Source: Lathyrus oleraceus
Taxonomy: Eukaryota; Streptophyta; Magnoliopsida; Fabales; Fabaceae
DNA: 64,000 bases
Direction of reading: 5' to 3'
Assembly: GCF_024323335.1 (NCBI RefSeq)
Contig: NC_066583.1
Span: 368,153,877 to 368,217,876, forward strand
In this document: positions 13,479 to 25,704 of the stretch, piece after piece
Position numbering within the stretch: the stretch's first letter is position 1
Layout: each line of letters begins with the position of its first letter
Notes under the pieces: generated by a model
The model's input: the letters and a program-made list of their open reading frames with translations, nothing else
Told to the model about the DNA's origin: nothing
Database searches by the model: none
Made by a program: the position numbers and the translations under genes

Positions 13479-14224
13479 TGAAAAACTACACTTGATATAT
13501 AATCATAGGTGTGGACAAAATACAATACAGAAAGACTCTTTGAGACTTAAGAATTTCTAAAATATGCAAGTGTTAAGAAATTCTAAGTTAAACTTGTGCT
13601 TTTTGTTTGACATAGTAACAACTCTTTTACTGTCAATGACTCGTTATTTTTTTCAAGTTTTCAACTCCTTATATAGAGATAAAAAAGAGTCTTTGAAGAG
13701 TTTGCACAAGAGAGTCTTTGAGAAGCTTGATTCAGAGATGTTGAGATGTTTCTTGATATGGTTAATATCATTAAAAAATCATTTGAAATCCCTTTCCTAC
13801 AAAAGTAATTACATGTTGCATCCCAACTGTCTTTTGCAGATTTTTACTTAAGTCTTCACGTGATCAGGAAAAGACAAAATGTCCTCAGAGTCCGATAGTA
13901 ACCTATCAGAATCTCCTTGACCCTTGTGTTGATTGGATCTTCAGAGTCTGAATCTTCAGAGGCTGGTGCTTCAGAGTCTAGAGGCTGACGTTATTCAGAG
14001 TTGACGTGATTCAGAGTCTGGTCTTCAACTTCTAATCTTTCAGAATCTGGATCTTTAGCTTCTCTTTAAATGTCCATTCTCAATACTAGTACTGGGTTTT
14101 CTTCAGGAATTTTAGTCTATGGTCATGCAAACTTGAACATTTATTAGTATACCCTATTGTTCTTTAAATAATTTGTTATCATTAAAACCTTAGAGATATG
14201 CTACAAACCAATTTTGTTCCAACA

Positions 14225-14950
14225 TTATTATCTTCTCACAGTCGTTTGAGATCTAGATGAACAATCGATGGATCCAACCACCACATATTTGATATCTTGA
14301 CTTCATGAAATATCGAGTTCTTCACCATTGACGCTTTAGGGTTCTAGATATGAGAATCAGACTTGACCTCGTGGAAATCGTAGGAATCGGAAGTCGATTA
14401 CCATAGACAGTGCCATTGCTCTATTGTGGAACCAAAAATAGAGGATATTGCGGAAGCTATGGTGGAATGAAATTTTGAAAGTGATTCGGTGATGCGGCTT
14501 CTTGGATCTAAGACTGTGATTGTGACGCATCTTGAATCGGAGACGTTGATCTTGAACTGGTATTGCTAATCTCCGATACGCTGGACCAAAAAGGAGTTTA
14601 TGCATGGTTAGCACTCCAACACCCAAATCAGTTTATGATTCAAGATAATCATAGTAAAAGTGGATATTATAGATTGGAGATTATACCTTGGACCCAATAG
14701 AACGGACAAGATGAGTGTGCCTTATCATTGTTGGAAATCCCCCAAAACCTATGAAGAATTTCAATCAATCTTGATGAACAAGATTGTTATTACCCACACA
14801 ATAGCAATGAAAAGAAAAGAACAATGGAGAAAGAAAGAGTGTAAAGAACGATGAAGGGGAAGAAGGATTAAATTTTGCAGAGTTTCTCTCTACCCACAAA
14901 CTGTGGAAAACTTCTTATTCACTTTGCAACTACAAAATAAAGTAAATTTT
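14225..14950. other. Unassigned DNA between copia LTR and TRIM
   Basis: Open frames of 89 codons (14626-14357, -) and 64 codons (14660-14854, +) have no recognised domain. No terminal repeats were seen. It could be old host intergenic sequence flanking the TRIM. Confidence 0.4.
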
Positions 14951-15537
14951 TGTTGGGAGAGTTTTTTTCACTAGGGAGCATTGAACATTGTGAGACTTCT
15001 TTCTTTTTTAGCAACACCTTTGTGAGAGACACACCATATATTCACCCAAAACCTTAAGGTGATAGGTGAGTGGGTTCTCTCACTTATAAATGTTCAAGTC
15101 TCCATATTTTCAACCAATATGGGACTATTATCCACACTACTCACACTTGATACATTCTCAACATTCCCCCTCAAGTGTCACTCCCCCTCAAGTGTGAGTC
15201 CATAATGCTCCCCACAAGTGAAAGCTTTTCTTACTTCCACAAACTCTTGTACAGCACGGAACGCTGTTGACTTTCGATACAAGTAAGTCGGCCCATTTCT
15301 CGAACCAAAGGCTTTGATACCATTTGCTGGGGGAGTTTTTTTCACTAGGGAGCATTGAATATTGTGAGACTTCTTTCTTTTGAAGCAACACCTTTGTGAG
15401 AGACACACCACATATTCATCCAAAATCTTAAGGTGATAGATAAGTGGGTTCTCTCACTTATAAATGCTCAAGTCTCCATATTTCCAATCAATGTGGGACT
15501 ATTATCCACACTACTCACACTTGATACATTCTCAACA
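14951..15537 (-). mobile_element. TRIM (miniature LTR retrotransposon), 587 bp
   Basis: Two direct repeats of equal length (213 bp: 14951-15163 and 15325-15537) flank a 161-bp core. On the - strand each LTR starts TGTTGAGAATGTATCAAG. Next to the right-hand LTR, the - strand reads TGGTATCAAAGCC (15322-15310), a tRNA-iMet type primer site. Next to the left-hand LTR it reads a purine-rich TTGAGGGGGAA tract ending near 15164, a polypurine tract. The core has no coding capacity, as expected for a TRIM, which depends on enzymes from other elements. The copies differ by scattered substitutions, so insertion is not recent. No 5-bp target duplication is visible. Confidence 0.85.
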
Positions 15538-16500
15538 ATCATATTAGGCTTTTGACCGTCTCATAACAATTATATATAAGTTTTATTTAAAAATATCCAT
15601 CTCATACAGGGTCGGCCTTAAGCAAGGGCAAGATGACACTTAGCTCAGGGCCTCATTTTGTTTTTAAATAAGTAAAATATATATTTAATATTATATTAAA
15701 TAAATTATAAAAAAAATAAACATGAATTTGTCAATGAGCTAGTGGAAGCGGAGCAAATTTGAAATTGGTAATAAAGGTTGTGGATTTGATGCTCTTGAAT
15801 TCTTTTTTTTTTAATTATTGTTTCATCCATTTTTTCTAATTATTGTTGCAGGTTCGATGATCCTCCTAATTTCATTTTTCTAATTACTGTTGGATCCATT
15901 TTTTCTAATTACTATTGCATAATTTATTTATTTATTATTATGATAAATGATAATGATTTAAAATATTTAAAGATGAATATAAAATATAAAAATGAAATGA
16001 AATTGAAGACTTAACATTTTTTCTTTTATTTTTAATTATTAATTCTTTTTATTTATAATTTTATTTATTAATTGTTTAATGATCTTTTGAAGACACTGAA
16101 ATATAAAGATTTAGTTGATGAATTTGCTTCAAAATAATATTTCGAGAAAGACTCTTTTTAACTAATTAAAAATTTGAAGTTTGTAAGAATTTAAAAGAAG
16201 TTAGATTTATCAAACAAAATATAAAAGAAGTTAGATTAAATTGTCGCAATTATTTTTTTTTTTTATAAATTAAACATCTACACTTATATAATTTACAAAA
16301 AGAAAAACTATTTTGATGCTGTAACCGCGTTCTACTGTACTACCAGTGAATCTAAATCCTCAAAACTGTAGCTATACTATACTACTATGTAAGTTTGTAC
16401 GAACCGTACCTATAAAAAGAAACTAAAAGAAGAGGTTAGTTAATCTTTATAAAAAGAGAAATATTATTAATTTGACAGAATACAAGACTTTCTTTCTTGG
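15538..16500. other. AT-rich intergenic DNA upstream of the GRAS gene
   Basis: No coding sequence. Near 15607 the words CAGGGTCGGCCTTAAG and GGGCAAGATG resemble hAT-type transposon ends, but no matching inverted end was found. The distal promoter of the GRAS gene should lie in the last few hundred bases. Confidence 0.4.
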
Positions 16501-16506
16501 TGTCCA

Positions 16507-16516
16507 TATAAAAATA
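16507..16516 (+). promoter_or_regulatory. Candidate TATA box of the GRAS gene
   Basis: TATAAAAATA lies about 190 bp before the 5'UTR intron donor, with a pyrimidine/ACA-rich stretch after it that could hold the start site. A second AT-rich candidate lies at about 16449. The start site is inferred, not seen. Confidence 0.35.
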
Positions 16517-16693
16517 CCACAAACACTTCAAAGTGGACCAAACCAAAACCAAAACCAAAACAACCTTTGTGTTTTACCATCTGCTCCCATGTTTTTCTCC
16601 AACCTCATAACATAACATCCTTATCCTATATTCATTCACTTTCACCTTCAGTTCAACTTGGTCAAGTTCTTGTTTCGGATCATCTTTCTTAAG

Positions 16694-17320
16694 GTGAGAG
16701 AGACTCATCAATTATTGAACTGTTTTCACTTTCCTTTTTTATTTGAGTCTGATTTTAGTTATCAATTCACAAACTCTAGCCTGATTTTAATAAAATTAGT
16801 TTTTTTATTCTTTTTGGTTTGGTTTTTCTGAGTTTGTGAAATTGGGTTTCTGTTCAAATTGATATTAAAGGCATCAGCTTTCAAGTTTGTGAATTGATTT
16901 TTTACCCTTTTTCTGTTTGATGTTTATTGACTCTTTTTTTTGGATTTTCTTTTCAATTTGTTAGGATTAGGGTTGGGAGATTTCATTTCAATGATGGGGG
17001 TTTTGAAAAAATTTCATCTTTTTATGTTAATTGAGTTAAAGTTATGCATGTAAAGTGATGTGAGATAAAAAAAGTGTGAGAAAATTGTAACTTTGGAGGG
17101 TTGGTGTAGTGTGTTATTGGAATAGCATATTGTGATTATGGGGAATATAGCATCTACCGCACTTGTTAAAATCATAATCTTTTATGGATTCTGATTACTT
17201 TCTAAAGCTTATTTAAACCACTAAAAATGATTTTTTGTTTTCAAAAAGTGATTTCTGTAACTTTGGACAGTTATATTTTTACATATTGTATTTGTCTAAC
17301 TGTTTTCTTTCCTCATGCAG
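16694..17320 (+). other. Predicted 5'UTR intron of the GRAS gene
   Basis: Donor AAG|GTGAGAG at 16694 and acceptor CTCATGCAG at 17312-17320 frame a T-rich 627-bp intron, leaving a 192-nt second leader exon that has no ATG before the start codon. A 5'UTR intron before an intronless CDS is common in GRAS genes of this branch. It is predicted from splice signals only. Confidence 0.65.
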
Positions 17321-17512
17321 AATAGCTCGTGTTTCCGTATACTGTATACTCCTGTTGCTAAAAAAGTTTGAGTTCATCATTTGTCGACGACGAAGTTAGT
17401 TACTGGCATATCTTGTTCCGAAAAAAGAAAGGCTATTGGAAAATTTCTTGGGTGTTTGTGCAAGAAAAATCAATCGGTAGTTCTCGTGTATTGAAGAACT
17501 TGTTACTTCTCA

Positions 17513-19162
17513 ATGCAAACATCACAGAAACATGAAATTTCGTTCGGCTGTGACACGTTCTACGTTGAGCCTGTGCAGAATATCGAGTCATATTGCTTAC
17601 CTTCCGGTGAGAATCTTGACAACTATTCTTCCTCCGATAACAGCAGTCGAACATTCTATCCTTCTCATCAGACTCTAGAACCGTATAGCGCCCATGAATC
17701 TGCTTCAACTAGTAATAACAGTTTCCCTTACCAAAATTCTCCGACCACTCTCAGTTTCTCTCGGAACAATAGTCCGGTGTCGAAGCTGGAGTCGAATTCA
17801 CGCGTGATAAGCCAACAAAATTCTCTTGAATTTGTTAATGGTTCACCTGAGGACGACGATTCTTACTTGACACAACATGATTTTGATGACCTCAGGCATA
17901 AGATACAAGAGCTCAAATCTGCTATGCTCGGACCGAATGCAGATATGCTAGATTTGTACGATACTGAAATTCGAGAAGAGTCTGGTTCGTTCTCGTTAGA
18001 GGCGGAAAACTGGAAGAGAAATGTTGAGATGGTATCGAGAGGGGACTTGAAAGAAATGCTTTATACTTGTGCAAAAGCAGTAGCTGTGAATGATATGGAC
18101 ACAATTGAATGGATGGTTACCGAGTTACGCAAAATCGTATCCATTTCAGGAAGTCCAATCCAACGATTGGGAGCGTACATGTTGGAGGCTCTTGTTTCCA
18201 GGATGGCTTCTTCCGGAAGTACAATCTACAAATCGTTAAAATGTAGCGAGCCTACCGGTAATGAACTACTTTCCTACATGCATGTACTTTATGAAATATG
18301 TCCGTACTTTAAGTTTGGGTATATGTCGGCAAATGGAGCGATTGCGGAAGCTATGAAGGACGAAAGTGAAATACACATAATTGATTTTCAAATTGCACAA
18401 GGGACTCAGTGGGTGAGCCTAATTCAGGCTCTTGCTCGCCGGCCTGAAGGACCCCCGAAGATCAGAATAACGGGTATTGATGACTCGTATTCAGCTTACG
18501 CCCGCGGTGGCGGTGTTGATATAGTGGGGGAAAGGTTATCTGCACTTGCACAGTCGTGTCATGTTCCTTTCGAGTTCCATGCTGTTAGAGTTTCCGCTTC
18601 TGAGGTCCAACTAGAAGACTTTGAACTTCGACCTTACGAAGCCGTGGCGGTGAATTTTGCCATTATGCTACACCATGTGCCAGATGAAACCGTGAACATT
18701 CATAATCATCGCGACAGGCTGTTGCATTTGGCTAAATATTTCGCTCCTAAGGTGGTGACTCTAGTCGAGCAAGAATTCAACACCAACAACGCCCCGTTCT
18801 TGCAGCGTTTTGCCGAGACAATGAACTACTACTCAGCCGTCTACGAATCAATCGACGTCGTTCTTCCAAGGGATCACAAAGAGAGGATTAACGTCGAACA
18901 GCACTGTCTGGCTCGAGAAGTTGTCAACTTAGTAGCCTGCGAAGGGGAAGAAAGAGTGGAACGTCACGAGCTTCTAACTAAGTGGAAAACACGTTTCGCA
19001 AGGGCTGGATTCACGCCTTATCCGTTGAGCTCGTTCATCAACTCTTCAATCAAGAATCTTCTGGATAGCTACCGCGGACATTACACTCTAGAAGAGAGAG
19101 ATGGTGCACTATATCTAGGTTGGATGAATCAAGCTCTTATTGCTTCTTGTGCGTGGAGATGA
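17513..19162 (+). CDS. GRAS transcriptional regulator, PAT1 branch (SCL type)
   Basis: Intact 549-residue GRAS protein, a plant nuclear regulator; PAT1-branch members act in light, stress and defence signalling. Residues 1-110 are variable, rich in Ser, Asn and Gln. An acidic, helix-prone segment lies at about 114-140. The GRAS domain begins with the first leucine-rich region (LYTCAKAVAVND, about 183). It continues with a VHIID-type motif at 287 (IHIIDFQIAQGTQW), the IRITGIDD stretch at about 316, the PFYRE region with FAIMLHHVPDE at about 382, and the SAW end with LGWMNQALIASCAWR at 535-549. The FQIAQGTQW wording and the end place it in the PAT1/SCL5/SCL13/SCL21 group; the exact orthologue is not certain. 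The ATG at 17513 is the first in its exon. The gene is convergent with the WRKY gene, 1.77 kb away stop to stop. Confidence 0.93.
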   Translation: MQTSQKHEISFGCDTFYVEPVQNIESYCLPSGENLDNYSSSDNSSRTFYPSHQTLEPYSAHESASTSNNSFPYQNSPTTLSFSRNNSPVSKLESNSRVISQQNSLEFVNGSPEDDDSYLTQHDFDDLRHKIQELKSAMLGPNADMLDLYDTEIREESGSFSLEAENWKRNVEMVSRGDLKEMLYTCAKAVAVNDMDTIEWMVTELRKIVSISGSPIQRLGAYMLEALVSRMASSGSTIYKSLKCSEPTGNELLSYMHVLYEICPYFKFGYMSANGAIAEAMKDESEIHIIDFQIAQGTQWVSLIQALARRPEGPPKIRITGIDDSYSAYARGGGVDIVGERLSALAQSCHVPFEFHAVRVSASEVQLEDFELRPYEAVAVNFAIMLHHVPDETVNIHNHRDRLLHLAKYFAPKVVTLVEQEFNTNNAPFLQRFAETMNYYSAVYESIDVVLPRDHKERINVEQHCLAREVVNLVACEGEERVERHELLTKWKTRFARAGFTPYPLSSFINSSIKNLLDSYRGHYTLEERDGALYLGWMNQALIASCAWR

Positions 19163-20930
19163 AGAGTCCAATGACAGTTCAGTTTTGTTAATGCAGGTTT
19201 TTATGTTAGACTATGTATCATTCTCCTATATAGATTTTGTCTTTTTTATTACAGTCAAATAACTGTGTTGTAAAAGAGAATCCTAAAACTTTGTCACAAA
19301 TAGTAGTAACAACATAATGGATTATATAGTTATATATGTTGAATTTGTGTATCCCATGTGTTTTTATAAACATATATTTCTCGATAGATTTAAAAATAAG
19401 GATAGTAACAATTTTTAAAAACTCATCCAAACTTTCTATATAGTTGAGAGACTTTTAATTAATTAGATTTCTTTCCAAACATTTATTGTCCTTCACTCCC
19501 TAGAAGTGTGGTGATTTGAATTACAAAGCCAAAAGTTTTATACCGAAGAAGTGTTAATATATATAATCTAACCCTTCAAACTTCAATAAATTTGGTTCAC
19601 GTTCAACTTGCAACTCAAACTGTCTTATTTATTTATAGATTGAATTGGATTCACATCTTTCAAATAAAGAATAGTTTTGAATATAGTTTAAATGAGCGGA
19701 TTTGAATAATTTAGATTAGTTTTATTTGGATAAACGGATTTCCGAATCGATTCCATTCATAAACATTCCTAAATATATATACTCATTCCATTTTTCTTTT
19801 ACAAGCAACTTTTGATTTTAATTTTAAATTCATTGATTTTAATCTAAAAATGTCCGGGGTTAAAGTCAGAGTTAAAGTCTGGATTAGCACTTTAATCTTT
19901 TAACTCAATTATGGTGAACTCCGGAATCCAACTCATTGAATGAAAAACATAACTTATATTTTATGAATATATTTTTTTGTCAAATAAAATTTTATTGGTG
20001 AAACCGTCAAGGTTTGGAATCCTTTATTAATCAACAGCATAGCTGTTAGAAATCATATAATGTGAATGAGCAAGCTAATCATTAATATCATGTTGTAAAT
20101 CATACTCCTAAATGCTTCGAATTGAACATGTATTACACGTGTTGATAGCATTGTCTTTGAAGTAATTGGTTCATTATTATTGCAAAATAAATTACTGTTT
20201 TCAATTTTTAATAAGTACACCTCCAATCATTATTATAAAAAAAAATTTACTAAATAAACAATATATCTCATCAATATTATATCAAATTCATCGATTATTT
20301 AATAAATTAATTAATTTATTTATTTATAATAATAACCAGAAAGGGTGTACGGATTACTTTAATAAATGAATAATATTTATTCTTTCGTTGTTTTGATATT
20401 ATAAAAATATATCTTTGATGACTCAATAAGTACATTAATGTTCTCAATACACAGGTACTATGAAAAATTCACTATTTTTCTCAACTAAAAAGTACGAAGA
20501 CATGGTTAAGGGAAAATTACAAGGCGGATATTTGTTACTAGTCATTATCCTTTATATATCATAACAACATCAAAAACTCTGAATATAACACCCAAAAGTT
20601 CAGGAACAAGCTCAGTGCCACTTATAAATAGTTGAATTCAAACACTTTTACAACGGTTCTTGTGGAAGCTTCATATTTGTACAGAAGACTTTCTACATAT
20701 AATTATACAAACAACATCATATATATATATATAAAAGCCAACCTGAAAGGACACAGCTACTGCTAGTTCTACCAAAGGACAACTCTAAGATACTGTGATA
20801 GGATCATAAAAGAACTATCAGCATTTTCAAAGAGAGGCCATGCCTTTCAAGCATCACCAGCCAAAAAAAGAAAGCAAAATGATACACAGAATTTCATTTC
20901 ATTTTAATTTATTTAGTTGTGTAAACAATT
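19163..20930. other. Convergent intergenic region between GRAS and WRKY genes
   Basis: Holds the 3' UTRs of both genes at its ends. The rest is AT-rich. Short open frames (19430-19218 and 20166-20369) are low-complexity and unsupported. A run of alternating AT lies at about 20720-20735. No transposon ends were recognised. Confidence 0.5.
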
Positions 20931-23900
20931 TTACGGACCCATTAGTATTCTTCCCATGTTCTGTGGGCAAGGATAACTATCACTTGGATTTTCTCTAGAG
21001 CCATATGGATTTGAGTTGTTATTTAGTACACCAAAGTATCCCGGAGGCGGTGCAGTATGAACAAACTTGAAACTGGAATTACCGGTGTGGGTGTGAGTTT
21101 GGCCGTCACTGTATTCATTACGCATCATCATCATCCTCCCTTGACTGTTTGATCTATTTTCAGCGTTCGGGCTAATGCCCATTCCAAGGTCAAGGCTAAT
21201 AGTATCACTTTCTTCGTGCCGAATTCTTGCTTGACCACCTGCAGCTGATGGTCCTGCCATGTCATGACTATTGTTCCTTGCAGTTGGTACGTCATGATTG
21301 TGTTTACCCTCGTATGTTGTAATTACAGCTTTCGGATCATGAGATGCCCTCTCCACGTGTTTTCTAACCGGGCAACCGGCGTTTGTGCACTTGTAATAAC
21401 TCCTGTGATAAAAAGCATGGTTATCCAAAAATATGAAACAAATCACCACATTTTTCTCAAATACAAAAAGGACCAAATAGACAGAAATCTAACTCTGAGC
21501 ATGAATAAAGTTAACCAGGAAAAACTTGTAGTCCCTGAATAAAATTATTGGCAAACCTCACTCACAAGTTAGTTATTAGATCGGGAAGAAATTCTACAAT
21601 TTCTGACAAGATAGGCTATTCAATGTAAAAGTGGATCTAATAATATTGAGCTTAATCTAAGCAAAATGCATTTCAAACATCTTTAACCTCAAAAAGAAAA
21701 TTTTCTTAAGTCAATATTTTGTCTATATTGTAATTTCAGGTCAGTCACGGAGACAAGATTTCAGCTAGTATTCAGACAAGGACAAAACTTCGGCTAGTAT
21801 TCAGTTTTAATGTATTAGATCTTGAAAAGAACTACACTATTTTGCTAATCTTCATGACAACCAGTGAAAAGGAAAACAGCTTTACAACAAAGATAAGTCC
21901 AGCAATCTTAATGATCAGTATAACCCCTTCAATCGTGCAAATCAGTGCATAAAATGCCTTATAACCTCTAAAATGCCTTATAACTCACTATTAATCTACT
22001 GTCATAACCATGCTTATGTTTTTAGACATTTTTTTTGTCTGAGAAACCATTGAAGTAAACATATACTTCCATATTTTCTTGATATCTAAATATCTAACAG
22101 TTTTCCATTGAGCATTGTGTTTCTTTGCGTATTATATTCTTCCACATTTTCTTGATATCTACGTATCTAACAGTTCTTCATTGACCATTGTGTTTCTTTG
22201 CCTATTTTTCAGCAGTGTTCTTAATTTCAAACAGCTTCCGTAACCATTATGTGGTTAATTGTTTTAGTTCCTTTCTAACTTACCATCCTCACTTGCCAAT
22301 TGCCAATTCAGAACTTGTATACACTATACAGCATCGATTTCCCAGGCATCAACCTTATACTAACTCATTATTTCGCAATTAATCCAAACTGGTGAGTTAG
22401 AAAAGAGATAAATATAATCCTCTTAATTATAACTCTTTTATTAGGTTTTTATAGTGGGTTCAACTCATCCCTACAAACCTGGCTTGTAAGGTGGGGGCGT
22501 CTCGTTTTATAAAACCATTTCGAGCCATATTTTAATTCAATGTGGGGTTTAGGTTTTTCCCAACACACCCCTCAAGCCCGGCACTATTGGGCTTGGTATG
22601 TAGATATAAATAGTGGGTGGCCCAATTGATAGGCTCTGATATCATATTAGGTTTTTATATTTAACGTAACTTATCCATACAAACCTGGCTTGTAAAGTTA
22701 GGGTGTCTCCCTATGTAACTCATTTCAGGACTATCTTTATTCAATGTGGGACTTGGGTTTTCCCAATAAATTAAATAAAACATTGCATGAGCTTGAGATT
22801 TAGAAATTAGAATAATCCCCGTTTCAAAATATGTTATAGGATGCTCTCTATTTTCCCTATTCTATAAACCATTTTTTTGAAATCTTATCCAAATTAGCGG
22901 GAAGTGTTTTTAAAAATCAAAGGTGTTTTTCTTGTAAATAATCTGAAACAAGAACACTAAATTGGACTTCATCAATGTAATTTATATTGTATAGTCATCA
23001 ATATCAGGACATACCTAGGGTTAGGATTGCCTCTTACCACCTTCTGCCCATATTTACGCCAGCGATAACCATCATCCAATATGTCAACCTCACTCAGAGT
23101 CTGTACAACAACCCGTGGCTCCCGGATAGGCTTAACTACAGGAATGATGTCAAGATCCATTTTTCTGCTTAACAAAAAACTCTTGATCAGCAAGTGACTA
23201 CACATAACAAAAATAAAATAAAAACTCTGGCCTAACTCATCAAACCTTCGCTTTGAGAAAGGATCATCTTCATCAGCCTCATCATTATTCCGGTTTGGCA
23301 AAAATCCTGCACCCTCTGGACTATCATTGTTTGTTGCTATAGGCGATAGCTCTGGGGTACTGTCACGCTCAGCTGCATGAGACATCTGACCATAGTTATT
23401 AAAGCCTTTGTCTACAATTCAAGAATTAAAAGAAAAAGAAAGCCATGTTATTTGCTTGGCACAAAATAGTAATAGAACAGAATCTATGAGAAGTATTCAT
23501 CGAGTGTTACCGTCACGGCTAGTCAAAGAAGCCCTATCAGATCTCTCTTCTTGCACAGACATAATATTTCCACCAGAGTATCGACGGCTTGGTTGAGGTT
23601 TAGGATGATCATGTGTTCCTTTGTAAACTATCTCAGTGATTTGGCCATCATGAGAGCGTTCAAAGAGTTTCTTCACTTCGCAGTTAGGGTGTGTGCATTT
23701 GTAATAACTGCGTGGAAATTCACACCCTTTAACAAGCTTCTGTCCATATTTTCGCCAATTGTATCCATCATCAGACACCTTGTCAGCAGCAACTGAAAGT
23801 CCATTGCCCCTACCATCGACTTGCGATGCCTGAAGCCCAGTTGCTATGTTACCACTGGGGTTTGATTCGTCCAACTCGACTTCAACATGAGCACTGGCCC

Positions 23901-25704
23901 CTGAGCTAACCATTTGAAGAGGTGATGATGATAGATTTATTTCATCTGAAGGGACTGCCATTTCACTTTTGACCAATGGTAAAGAAACAAAAGTTTGAAC
24001 TTTTTCTTGACCATCAATTTGAGTAGATTTTTCACATGCATGGTTGTCAAAGTTAGCAGGAACCTTACCCAAGTGAAGAGCATTGTGTAAGTACCGTGCA
24101 ACCAGTAGTAATATTCAAAACAGTATAAGAACAATGTACATGACAACCAAAGTTGTTTCTGCAAACTTTACAACACCAAAAATACGAGAAAATAAGATGT
24201 AATGAAAAAATCAAGTAATTGATTACCATATTTGATCTATTGTGCGGTTTAAATTCAAAGAAGCTGGATTTTCCGTCATCAACAGGATTAGTATTGTAGC
24301 ATACAGTGGTTACAGGAAACGTAGCAGACATGAAAGAAGTCATAAAACTATGTGATGTTTGTTGAAGCCTAGGAAGAGAACCTGTTGTAGGCGACGGTTC
24401 TACCTGCAAGATACGAGAAATATGTTATGATATGTGAAACTTATATAAACACATCTCAGAAAAGCCATTCTCACATGAATCTTGAACTGCACAAGTTAGG
24501 TTAGGACCACTCAGACTATGAACGTCAAGACACTCTCAATCAAGCCCTTTCAAAGAATAAATATCTTGACACATAATCTCTTTGACATTCCTTATACTAT
24601 TCCCAGGTCATGTTATACAGAACTAAAAACGGATCCACTAACTAATCCTTGAGAATGGTTCCATTCGATTGTTCCACATGTCTAAATGAGGGAAAAAGGG
24701 ATTTCTTGTGTTCCCTACAACACCGTTAAAAACAAAAAAGCGAAAGCACCAACACAAAAGGAAGATTCACTATGTGAAAAAACAACACTGAAAAAATAAT
24801 GTTTGGCGATCATAAGAGGAAGCCATATTCCAATTTTCAATAGAATATCATATTGAGCATAAAGCAGCAACATAGAGTTCTAGAAATGAAAAGCATCAGA
24901 ATCTAACTGTACCAAACTACAAACACAAACCACACATATAATAAAATCTAGTAACCGAAAAAGATCAAACACAATAATGGCCAACTTCAATTATAAAAGA
25001 AATTAAACAAATAAGCAAAATTAAATCAGCCACAAATTAAACAAGCACATATACTCTCACAGCAATTCTCAAACTTTTCATGAAACACACAGCATCTCCA
25101 ACTCATCAACAATTAAATTATATCATTTTAAGTCACAAATCATAATAATTTTCATTCCAACCAAAGAAAAATGCTCCAAATATTCTGTGCTCGAATAGTT
25201 AGCACACCGAAAAAGAACAAAGTTTTGATATGTCACTCAGTTTGTGAGCTTCAACCTACCTAGTAAAAATACATTTTTTTTAACAAAATCAGGAATGAAT
25301 TAACCTACCAATCTAAATTATTTATTTTTTAGTTTTGTTTTTAACAATCCCAAACAGATCAAAATGAACATTCATGCTACATTTTAAGCAATAAAAAAAC
25401 AAAACCCTAGAAACCAAAAAAAAATGAAGTATCCTTCAAAAACCTTCATATTTGAGAGTAGCACTGGTGATTCTAGAAAGGAAGTCGGACTTAGTCCCGG
25501 AGGAATAGTTAAAACCGGCGACCTAGAGATCGGGAGCTTGGCCGGGGACATGAGCTTGTATCTAGCTCCGGTGGTGTTTCCGGAGGCGGAAGGTCCGTCG
25601 GAAGCAGAATCCGGTTTTATCCCAGTTTGATTTGGATCGTGGTGTTTATCTTCCATCTCGCGGAGAGTTTGTTGCCGGAATTGAGGTTCACCGGCGGCAT
25701 CCAT
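20931..25704 (-). CDS. WRKY20: Group I WRKY transcription factor, WRKY20-like
   Basis: Six exons on the - strand: 25704-25444, 24403-24227, 24063-23511, 23411-23246, 23164-23015 and 21402-20931. All introns are GT-AG, phases match at every junction, and the total is 1779 nt (592 residues plus stop). The protein binds W-box DNA (TTGACC/T) in the nucleus. Exon 1 encodes the conserved [13 protein letters not shown] and [19 protein letters not shown] segment, a proline-directed phosphorylation (SP) region typical of group I. Exon 2 has SFFEFKP. The first WRKY domain (WRKYGQK, then C-C-H-H zinc ligands, YYKCTHPNC to THDHP) is in exon 3. The second WRKYGQK is in exon 5, and its finger (YYKCTNAGC to GKHNHD) continues in exon 6, split after NPNPR as in most WRKY genes. 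The first-exon wording matches Arabidopsis WRKY20 as I recall it. The 1.6-kb last intron holds a TRIM. Confidence 0.9.
22439..22768 (-). mobile_element. TRIM element (330 bp) in the last WRKY intron
   Basis: Direct repeats of 127 bp (22439-22565) and 124 bp (22645-22768) flank a 79-bp core. On the - strand the right-hand copy is followed by TGATATCAGAGCC (22644-22632), a tRNA-iMet-like primer site. The left-hand copy is preceded by TTGAGGGGTG, a polypurine-like tract. On the - strand the left copy starts TGTTGGGAAAAACC; the right copy starts with TATT instead of TGTT. It lies inside the 21403-23014 intron, in the same orientation as the WRKY gene. No target duplication is obvious. Confidence 0.75.

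Larger units (their letters stand above)
9347..14224 (-). mobile_element. 5' LTR of Maximus/SIRE-type copia, split by a gypsy LTR
   Basis: The LTR begins on the - strand at 14224 with TGTTGGAACAAAATTGG and ends at 9347 with CA beside the primer site. The Tat-type LTR at 9448-13164 sits inside it, leaving about 1.16 kb of LTR in two pieces. The start is clearly homologous to the + strand LTR at 27661: both share TGTTG.AACAA.ATT.GTT, then a GATAACAAA block and AAAGAACAAT. The region at 13880-14060 is rich in TCAGA.TCTG words, as is its relative at 27820-27890. Only this one LTR of the element was found. Confidence 0.7.

Noticed and set aside
15600..15660. Possible hAT transposon end (CAGGGTCGGCC)
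   Set aside because: No inverted partner end or 8-bp duplication was found.
17433..18104. - strand open frames opposite the GRAS gene
   Set aside because: Shadow translations of a well-supported GRAS CDS.
23497..24072. A separate WRKY gene starting at the ATG at 24072
   Set aside because: That ATG lies in the intron, just before the acceptor at 24064; the exon begins at 24063 and continues the upstream frame.
23937..24409. Alternative - strand open frames over WRKY exons 2 and 3
   Set aside because: Splice-consistent exons with matching phases explain the region; the alternatives read through introns or in wrong frames.
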